Source of the DNA: a bacterium
GTDB taxonomy: Bacteria; Babelota; Babeliae; Babelales; RVW-14
Reading direction: 5' to 3'
NCBI GenBank assembly: GCA_030432505.1
Contig: JAUIHA010000072.1
Location: 1-5,253 of the forward strand
Length of the DNA stretch: 5,253 bases
Shown here: piece after piece, positions 1-5,253 of the stretch
Layout: every line of letters starts with the position of its first letter
Numbering within the stretch: the stretch's first letter is position 1
Notes under the pieces: model-generated
Told to the model about the DNA's origin: nothing
What the model saw: only the letters and a program-made list of their open reading frames with translations
Databases searched by the model: none
Made by a program: the position numbers and the translations under genes

Positions 1-1
1 A

Positions 2-661
2 ATTGTATTCCTACGTGGTAATGGACAACAAGAAGTATTCTTCCTTCGCACGGATGATATCAAAACAGCAGAAACAAAACCAGAACGCTGGGACTACATC
101 ATTAAAAAAATTGATGATGAAAATTATACTGTTGACCCTGAACACTTTAAAGATGAAGTGGAAACACTTGGAAACTTCATTGAACGTGCCGCTGTTGTAG
201 GTACTGCATTCAGAAAAGGAAAACCTGTTGGTCTTAAAGTTGGTGCACTACCAAAAAATGATGTTGGCATGAAGCTTGGTCTTCAAAAAAATGACATCTT
301 GCTTTCAATTAACGACCTTGCTATTGCTGATGTTAAAAACAGAATGAAAATTTTTGATACCATCTCGCAAGGCAAAATTGATGATACCGTGAAAGTTGTT
401 CTTAAACGTGGAACAGAAGAAAAGACCCTTTCGTATAAATTTGCTAAAATCAGCAAAGCCAAACAAAAAGTGTTTACTGGTAAAAAAGAAGCAGATAAAA
501 AACAAGAGCTTCCAATGAGTAGAACACAGCAACGAGAAAAAACAATTAGAGAATTTAAAAAACGACATTCAAGCAATGACCAAAAACAAGCTATAGCAAA
601 AATACGCCAACGTTTATTGAGAAACTTAAGAAGTAGATTAAAAAACTCTCGAGTTCGATAA
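2..661 (+). CDS. gspC: Type II secretion system protein GspC-like, 3' part (HR remnant, PDZ domain, basic tail)
   Basis: The reading frame is open from the first codon at base 2, so the start lies upstream; 219 residues are visible. GspC is a bitopic inner-membrane protein whose periplasmic HR domain binds the secretin and whose PDZ domain helps recruit substrate. Residues 1-45 look like the end of the HR domain and its linker. Residues 42-60 (YTVDP through LGNFIER) match the segment just before the PDZ domain in deltaproteobacterial GspC. Residues 74-147 form a PDZ domain, with KPVGLKVG, GMKLGLQKNDILLSIN and a closing beta strand KVVLKRG. Residues 148-219 are an unusual tail with about 25 Lys/Arg in 72 residues and no obvious domain. 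The GTG at 158 is an internal codon, not the start. The secretin gene follows after 20 nt, the usual C-D pairing. The family call is firm; a generic PDZ protein is less likely given the neighbour. Confidence 0.85.
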   Translation: MVFLRGNGQQEVFFLRTDDIKTAETKPERWDYIIKKIDDENYTVDPEHFKDEVETLGNFIERAAVVGTAFRKGKPVGLKVGALPKNDVGMKLGLQKNDILLSINDLAIADVKNRMKIFDTISQGKIDDTVKVVLKRGTEEKTLSYKFAKISKAKQKVFTGKKEADKKQELPMSRTQQREKTIREFKKRHSSNDQKQAIAKIRQRLLRNLRSRLKNSRVR

Positions 662-670
662 AGGGCGAAT

Positions 671-675
671 AGGAA
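671..675 (+). promoter_or_regulatory. Ribosome binding site for gspD
   Basis: AGGAA lies 6 nt upstream of the ATG at 682, in the 20-nt gap after gspC. It favours this start over the in-frame ATG at 694, which has only an AGG touching the start codon. Both starts leave a usable signal peptide. Confidence 0.6.
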
Positions 676-681
676 AATAAA

Positions 682-3552
682 ATGACCAATAGGATGAAAT
701 TATTTTTTATTCTCGGGCTTATCGCCATGATGAATGCACAGCAGAGTTTCGCTGCTCCTGCATTACCAGCAACACCCGTAAAAAAAGAAGCTACAAAAAA
801 AGCTCCTGAAGAAAAAACACCAACCGATTCTAAAAAAGAAACAGAAGAAGAAAAACCACGCAAAGATATTTATCTCAACTTTGAAAACACCGAATTAATT
901 AACTTTGTAAACTATATGGCCGATCTAAAAAAGCTTAATCTCATTCCAGATAAATCACTTGAGGGAGCAAAAATATCTCTGACTATTCGCGATCCACTCA
1001 CCGTTGATGGTGCGTGGAACATTTTTTTGACCGTTCTTGAGATGGCAGGATTTAGTATTGTTAAAGTTGGCGATGTCCATAAAGTTATTCCTAAAGATAA
1101 AAAACTTACTGAACCACTTCCTTCATATATAAATGTCCCTGCGCACACCCTTCCTGAAAGCGATGAAACCATTCGCTTTGTCTTCTTCCTTCAAAATCTT
1201 TCTGTTGAATCAGTCAACGACCTTCTTGCAAGCATGCTCAGTAATAAACACAGCATTGTAAGCCAACCAGACGTGAACGGATTCATCATTACTGATAAAT
1301 CATTGAATATAAAATCTGCGGTAAAACTGATTCAAAAACTTGATGACATTGGTGAAGCAGAAACATTCTTAGTATTAAAACTCAAGCGTGCAAACGCTTC
1401 AGATGTTAAAGAGCTGCTGGAAAGTTTAATCCGAAAACCGGAGGGTGGAGCTCTTGCCCGTTTACTCGGAAAAGGAAAAGACGGAGGAACTGAATACTTT
1501 CCTCCAGGAACAAAAATTGTTACCGAACCTCGCACTAATTCTCTTATTCTGCTTGGTGCACCAGGCCCAATTAAAAAAATAGAAGACTTTATTGTTAATC
1601 ATATTGATACCGATCTTAAAGGAGTTGATTCTCCTCTTCATATTTATGAATTGCAATATGCAAACGCTCGTCAAATTGCAGAAATTTTACAAGAAGTTAC
1701 TGCAGCACCAGAAAGTGAAGCGGGAGCACAAGCCGCAAAGTATGGTGCTATTCGTGGTGGCGTAAAGTATTTTAAAAGCATGCGCTTTCAAGTTGATGAA
1801 GATGGAAACCGCTTAATTGTTTCAAGTACCGACAATGAAGATTGGAAACTTCTGCGTAAAACAATTGAAGATCTTGATAAGCCACAACCACAAGTTGCTA
1901 TTGAAACGCTCATTGTTACCATCACATCTGATGACATCAAAGAGCTTGGTGGTGCAATGCGTAATAAGAAGACAGGGCAACTTGGCAATCACCTGAACTT
2001 TCAATCAGCTGCAATTGCAGGAAGTCCGTCACTTGACAGCTCAGATAATCCAATGAACCTTCTTGGAAGTATGGTTGGCCAAATCGTTGCACAGCAGGGT
2101 GCAAGTATTTTGCAATTTGGTAAAAAAGACAATATTTGGGGGATTTTCCAAGCACTTAAAACCGTCACCAATGCTTCTATTCTTTCCAAACCATTTTTGA
2201 CCGTTGCCAACAAAACACAAGCACAAATTACCTTTGGTTCTGAAGTTCAGGTGCTACAGGAGGAAGGTGCTGGAGACACAAGAGGTTTCACGCCAGTTGA
2301 AGCAAATACTGAAATCAACATCACACCTCAAATTAACCTTGATGGTATCATTCGCATGCAAATCAAAGTTGATATCAGTGAATTTACTAATGAAGAAAAG
2401 GGTGATAAGCAAACGAAGTTCATTGAAACAAACGTTACCATGGCTGATGGACAAGTGTTGGTGCTTGGTGGATTTGTCAAAACAACAGTACGTGAATCAA
2501 AAATTAAAACACCTATTCTTGGTGATATTCCAGTACTTGGCTGGTTGTTCAAAAAACATAGCCGCAGTATCAACAAAACATACGTCTTTGTATTTCTATC
2601 ACCAACCATAATTAAACCTCGCCAGCTTCCAGGTGTCGGGCTTTATACAAAAATGAAGCTTCATCAAGTAACCAACGAAATTGAAAGTGGTATTGAAACA
2701 AAGAAAACTCGCGATCCTATTTTCAATTGGTTCTTTGACGCCGGAAAAGAAAACTATTCTCATAAGGTTATTGATTTTGCTAATGCTCGTTACCAACCAA
2801 CAACGGTTGATATTCAAAATGATCCGTACTACCGTGCCATTACAAAACGAGAAGCAGCGCAAGAAGCACTAGCAGAAGAGGATGCTATAGAGATTCCTAC
2901 ATCACAAGTAGCTGAAAAAGTTCACCAGCCTCTTGCAAAACCAAATACTATGCCTGCACACGCAAAGAAAAAAGAACGCAAGATTGAAGCTACGAAAATA
3001 ACATCTCGTAAGAAAAAACCCGCAGCACCACCAAAACCGCCAGTTAAAAAATCGAAAACCAAGAAAATTAATATTGATGAACTTAAACAGAAACGAGAAC
3101 AACGCCGTTCTAGTATACCAGCGGCAATAGCACACAAAGTTGAACGCACAGCACAACCAAAACCAACACAAGAAAAAATAAACAAAACGCGCTCGCTCTT
3201 GCGTAACCTGGTTTCAAAACCAATCTTACAAAAAGAAGAAAAGCCTAAAGCGCCTATCGTTGATGGCGACCTTAAACAACAGCGGGCAAAGCTTAAACAA
3301 GTTATCTCTAAATCTCGTACCGCACCCACTGCTGCAGCCGTACAAATGAAAAAAGAAAAACTTAAAAATTTTATTGCCCCAGATGAAAAAAAGAAAAAAC
3401 TCAAAGAATTGGTATCAAGCACAAAACAACAACCGATCCCAAAAAAAGCAACTATTGATCCAAAAAAACGCAAAAGCTTAAAAGACTTTTTTTCAAACAT
3501 CAAAAAAGAGACTAAAAGTGCTTCACCACAAACCGTAAGAGGTGCAGCATGA
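682..3552 (+). CDS. gspD: Type II secretion system secretin GspD with long basic C-terminal extension
   Basis: This protein forms the outer-membrane channel of the T2SS. A signal peptide is visible at residues 1-24 (basic start, core LFFILGLIAMM, likely cut after SFA). A charged Lys/Glu/Pro linker covers 26-60. N0 is at about 61-137, followed by N1-N3 repeats at about 163-222, 226-310 and 317-400, with typical strands such as VNGFIITD, TNSLILLG and NRLIVSS. The secretin core starts at DKPQPQVAIETLIV (399-412). Its C-terminal signature is seen at GQVLVLGGF (590-598) and PILGDIPVLGWLF (611-623), and the core ends near LSPTIIKP (639-646). The remaining 310 residues are unusual: an aromatic-rich segment (about 650-735) and a Lys/Arg-rich tail (761-956). 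Classical GspD has about 650-700 residues against 956 here. The gate loop has EVQV (521-524), where EVPV is common. PilQ is the main alternative, but the GspC neighbour and N0-N3 layout favour GspD. Confidence 0.93.
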   Translation: MTNRMKLFFILGLIAMMNAQQSFAAPALPATPVKKEATKKAPEEKTPTDSKKETEEEKPRKDIYLNFENTELINFVNYMADLKKLNLIPDKSLEGAKISLTIRDPLTVDGAWNIFLTVLEMAGFSIVKVGDVHKVIPKDKKLTEPLPSYINVPAHTLPESDETIRFVFFLQNLSVESVNDLLASMLSNKHSIVSQPDVNGFIITDKSLNIKSAVKLIQKLDDIGEAETFLVLKLKRANASDVKELLESLIRKPEGGALARLLGKGKDGGTEYFPPGTKIVTEPRTNSLILLGAPGPIKKIEDFIVNHIDTDLKGVDSPLHIYELQYANARQIAEILQEVTAAPESEAGAQAAKYGAIRGGVKYFKSMRFQVDEDGNRLIVSSTDNEDWKLLRKTIEDLDKPQPQVAIETLIVTITSDDIKELGGAMRNKKTGQLGNHLNFQSAAIAGSPSLDSSDNPMNLLGSMVGQIVAQQGASILQFGKKDNIWGIFQALKTVTNASILSKPFLTVANKTQAQITFGSEVQVLQEEGAGDTRGFTPVEANTEINITPQINLDGIIRMQIKVDISEFTNEEKGDKQTKFIETNVTMADGQVLVLGGFVKTTVRESKIKTPILGDIPVLGWLFKKHSRSINKTYVFVFLSPTIIKPRQLPGVGLYTKMKLHQVTNEIESGIETKKTRDPIFNWFFDAGKENYSHKVIDFANARYQPTTVDIQNDPYYRAITKREAAQEALAEEDAIEIPTSQVAEKVHQPLAKPNTMPAHAKKKERKIEATKITSRKKKPAAPPKPPVKKSKTKKINIDELKQKREQRRSSIPAAIAHKVERTAQPKPTQEKINKTRSLLRNLVSKPILQKEEKPKAPIVDGDLKQQRAKLKQVISKSRTAPTAAAVQMKKEKLKNFIAPDEKKKKLKELVSSTKQQPIPKKATIDPKKRKSLKDFFSNIKKETKSASPQTVRGAA
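3190..3498 (+). repeat. Five degenerate copies of a 10-residue basic-hydrophobic motif in the GspD tail
   Basis: The copies, by GspD residue, are RSLLRNLVSK (837-846), RAKLKQVISK (868-877), KEKLKNFIAP (891-900), KKKLKELVSS (904-913) and RKSLKDFFSN (930-939). They share Leu at position 4, Lys/Arg at 5, two hydrophobics at 7-8, and Ser or Ala at 9. The core Leu residues are 31, 23, 13 and 26 residues apart, so this is not a regular tandem repeat. A weaker copy lies upstream: LKQKREQRRSSI (801-812, bases 3082-3117) aligns with LKQQRAKLKQVI (864-875). The conservation is at protein level; the DNA copies are diverged. Confidence 0.6.
3538..3542 (+). promoter_or_regulatory. Ribosome binding site for the gspL/pilM-like gene
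   Basis: AGAGG lies inside the last codons of gspD, 6 nt before the ATG at 3549. It supports that start and, with the ATGA stop/start overlap, suggests translational coupling of the two genes. Confidence 0.6.
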
Positions 3553-5210
3553 TAAAAGAAATTTTTTTACCAGAAAAATTTAGAGGCAAACGGTTATATG
3601 CACAGCGCATCTTAACGCTGAGCATTCAAGACGAAAAAGTATTTGCAGCACTTGTTCATGCAAAGCCAGGAATGAATATTGTTGAGCAGCTCATTGAGCA
3701 ACCAATCACACCTGGTCCACAAGACGCAATAAAAACACGTGCAACCGCAGCGGTAAAAGAATTAATGCAACAATGCAAGCAGTACGACCAAGTCCGCGTT
3801 GCTATTCCATCAACAGCTGTTTTTAAAGAATTAGAAATACCATTTTCAGATCCAGAAAAAATTCGCATGGTTCTTGACTATGAAGTCGAGTCCATGCTTC
3901 CTTTTTCTTTGGATGAAGCAATTATAGATTTTATTATTACGAAAAAAGAATCTTCATCATCGCATGTTTTTGTTGCAGCTATTCGTAATCAAGATCTTGA
4001 AAATGAACTTGCCATTTACCAAAATGCAGGCATCGAGCCAACCTCTGTCACGCTTAATCTTTTATCAACGTACAGCCTGTTTCAACAAATTCCTGAATAT
4101 GTTGCCATGGAGCACGGCAGTGCGCTGATTGACCTCGGGTTTCACAACACACAAATCTCATTCATTCATGATGGCACCTTGCGCCTAACACGCTCTATTC
4201 CGCGTGGTATTACAACACTCATAAAAAAAATTAGTGAACAAACAAAGCAAACAGAAGAGCACGTACTGCAATCGCTACGCGATGTCGGCGTAAAGCCAAC
4301 TGGCAATAATGAGTATGATGCTATTGTACAACAAGAGGTTTTTAATTTTTTCAATGATATCCAATTCACCCTCAATTCATTCAGTCTTAAGCTGAATTAC
4401 TACAAAGGGGTTAATAAAATTCTATTCACTGGGAAGGTGCATCAGATTAATGACCTTACCAAATTCACCTCTGATCTCTTGCAAATACCATGTGAACTGT
4501 TTGAACCAAAAAAGATTTTTAGTCACACACAAATTAAGAAAAAAATCGCTAAAGATCCTGAATATTGGAATACCTTTGCTACGGTTCTTGGTGCAGCGCT
4601 TCCATCAGCAGAACAGGAAAATTTTGATTTACGCAGAAAGAACTTCACTCTTAACCAATCAAGCCTGATACAAAAACAACTGATTGCCGGCGGTGCACTA
4701 GCACTGGTAATGATCATTGGTATTGGCCTGCAAGGGTTGCTACAAATACGTGCACTCAGCACTAAAGCCGCTGCTATTGAAAAGCGTCAGATTGGAAGAA
4801 TCATTAGTATTATTCCACGCAGACAACGTCCAAAAGTATTACGCTTTAATCCGCTGATTACCAAAGCTGAAAAAATGGTAAAAGAAAAAGAGGAAGTATG
4901 GGCACCATTTGCACACCAACGCATACGTGCGCTTGAAGTACTGCTTGAACTTACTTCCATCATGGATAAACAGCGGTTTACGCTTGATGTTGAAGAAATC
5001 AGCATTAACCAAAAAACCCCTGGTGATCCTATTATTGAAATTGAAGGATATTTTAAATCAAAAGAAGGTACAGGGTCTCACTTTAAAGACTTTATTGAAT
5101 TCCAAAAACGCTTTAACGAGTCCACCCTTCTTGCAACCGCTGAACAAATTTCAGGAATACCCGCAGCAGAAAAGGGTGTTCAATTTTCTATAAAACTTAA
5201 GAAAAAGTAG
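3549..5210 (+). CDS. gspL: GspL/PilM-like inner-membrane assembly protein (actin-like domain, TM helix, periplasmic PilN/GspL-like domain)
   Basis: GspL links the secretion ATPase GspE in the cytoplasm to the inner-membrane platform; in type IV pili PilM and PilN share this role. Residues 1-350 form an actin-like PilM/GspL fold. Its hallmark, LEIPFSDPEKIRMVLDYE followed by LPFSLDEAIIDF, is at 95-128. The second phosphate-type motif, ALIDLGFHNTQISF, is at 192-205, with RSIPRG at 215-220. One hydrophobic helix at about 377-399 (core GGALALVMIIGIGLQGLL) spans the membrane. Residues 400-553 are periplasmic: a helical stalk to about 470, then strands such as FTLDVEEISI and IIEIEGYF typical of the ferredoxin-like GspL/PilN end. 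The protein is thus built like GspL, or like PilM joined to PilN. Nucleotide-binding motifs look weak (KILFTGKVHQI at 290-300 instead of a GG loop), as in GspL. The start overlaps the gspD stop by 4 nt. Automatic pipelines might call it PilM. Confidence 0.82.
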   Translation: MIKEIFLPEKFRGKRLYAQRILTLSIQDEKVFAALVHAKPGMNIVEQLIEQPITPGPQDAIKTRATAAVKELMQQCKQYDQVRVAIPSTAVFKELEIPFSDPEKIRMVLDYEVESMLPFSLDEAIIDFIITKKESSSSHVFVAAIRNQDLENELAIYQNAGIEPTSVTLNLLSTYSLFQQIPEYVAMEHGSALIDLGFHNTQISFIHDGTLRLTRSIPRGITTLIKKISEQTKQTEEHVLQSLRDVGVKPTGNNEYDAIVQQEVFNFFNDIQFTLNSFSLKLNYYKGVNKILFTGKVHQINDLTKFTSDLLQIPCELFEPKKIFSHTQIKKKIAKDPEYWNTFATVLGAALPSAEQENFDLRRKNFTLNQSSLIQKQLIAGGALALVMIIGIGLQGLLQIRALSTKAAAIEKRQIGRIISIIPRRQRPKVLRFNPLITKAEKMVKEKEEVWAPFAHQRIRALEVLLELTSIMDKQRFTLDVEEISINQKTPGDPIIEIEGYFKSKEGTGSHFKDFIEFQKRFNESTLLATAEQISGIPAAEKGVQFSIKLKKK

Positions 5211-5219
5211 AGTGAGTGT

Positions 5220-5253
5220 ATGGAATATTTGGAAAAACTCGCAGAAAAAATAC
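5220..5253 (+). CDS. Start of a further operon gene, truncated by the window end
   Basis: An ATG lies 9 nt after the preceding stop codon. It opens a frame reading MEYLEKLAEKI to the window edge, a helix-like start. A weak purine-rich stretch (GAGTGAG, 5210-5216) could serve as ribosome binding site. GTG codons at 5212 and 5216 open the other two frames, which also stay open, so the start is not certain. By position, a GspM/PilO-like or another secretion subunit would be expected, but 11 codons cannot show this. Confidence 0.45.
   Translation, partial: MEYLEKLAEKI

Larger units (their letters stand above)
2962..3549 (+). other. Coding region for the Lys/Arg-rich C-terminal tail of GspD
   Basis: Residues 761-956 contain 59 Lys/Arg and 18 Asp/Glu by hand count, about 30% basic with a net charge near +41. 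Pro, Ala, Gln and Ser make up much of the rest, and long hydrophobic stretches are absent. The composition suggests a mostly disordered, polycation-like tail containing short helices. In characterised secretins the C-terminal S-domain lies on the periplasmic side of the outer-membrane barrel, so the tail is probably periplasmic; that location is inferred. No known domain is recognised. Confidence 0.75.

Noticed and set aside
158..661. GTG at 158 as the start of the first gene
   Set aside because: The same frame is open to base 2 and the upstream residues match the region preceding the PDZ domain in GspC, so the gene begins before the window.
662..681. Promoter or terminator between gspC and gspD
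   Set aside because: The gap is only 20 nt, with a ribosome binding site and no hairpin or promoter-like pair of boxes.
2204..2611. 135-codon + strand frame inside gspD
   Set aside because: It overlaps the conserved secretin core in another frame and its translation has no recognisable features.
2922..3503. 193-codon open frame on the minus strand opposite the GspD tail
   Set aside because: It is antisense to Lys-rich codons (AAA/AAG read as TTT/CTT), giving a Phe/Ser/Leu/Cys-rich translation with no domain; the + strand frame is clearly the gene.
3562..3568. T7 run near the start of the gspL-like gene as a slippage or phase-variation site
   Set aside because: Runs of 7-8 A or T occur throughout this AT-rich window (for example 3487-3493 and 4223-4230), so one run near a start is not evidence of switching.

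Overview
The window is an AT-rich, densely packed stretch of bacterial DNA. All genes are on the + strand and encode inner-membrane, periplasmic and outer-membrane parts of a type II secretion (T2SS) or type IV pilus-like machine. In order they are: the 3' part of a gspC-like gene (2-661), a complete long gspD secretin gene (682-3552), a complete gspL/pilM-like gene (3549-5210), and the first codons of a further gene (from 5220). The gaps are 20 nt, a 4-nt ATGA overlap and 9 nt. I see no promoter or terminator between genes, so they are most likely co-transcribed.

The parts fit together as in known systems. GspC is a periplasmic connector: its HR domain contacts the N0 domain of the secretin, and its PDZ domain lies behind that. 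GspD forms the outer-membrane channel. GspL/PilM has a cytoplasmic actin-like domain, one membrane helix and a periplasmic ferredoxin-like domain, and links the secretion ATPase to the periplasmic parts. GspC and GspD resemble deltaproteobacterial-type proteins, but the order C-D-L without E-K between them is not the textbook gsp order.

The most unusual content is at the protein level. The secretin is 956 residues against roughly 650-700 for classical GspD. The excess is a C-terminal extension of about 310 residues, the last 196 of which are about 30% Lys/Arg. This tail carries five clear copies, plus one degenerate copy, of a short basic-hydrophobic motif (consensus xxxL[K/R]x[hydrophobic]2[S/A]x). 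A similar basic tail with a near-identical heptad (LLRNLRS versus LLRNLVS) ends the neighbouring GspC.

The organism cannot be fixed from the sequence. Low GC, Lys-rich proteins, a tightly packed operon and a non-classical T2SS gene set would fit a host-associated lineage such as Candidatus Dependentiae (TM6), but this is a guess. The genes read with standard stops and show no frameshift. I see no RNA genes, mobile elements, CRISPR arrays or evidence of an entirely new system; the oddities are elaborations of a known machine.
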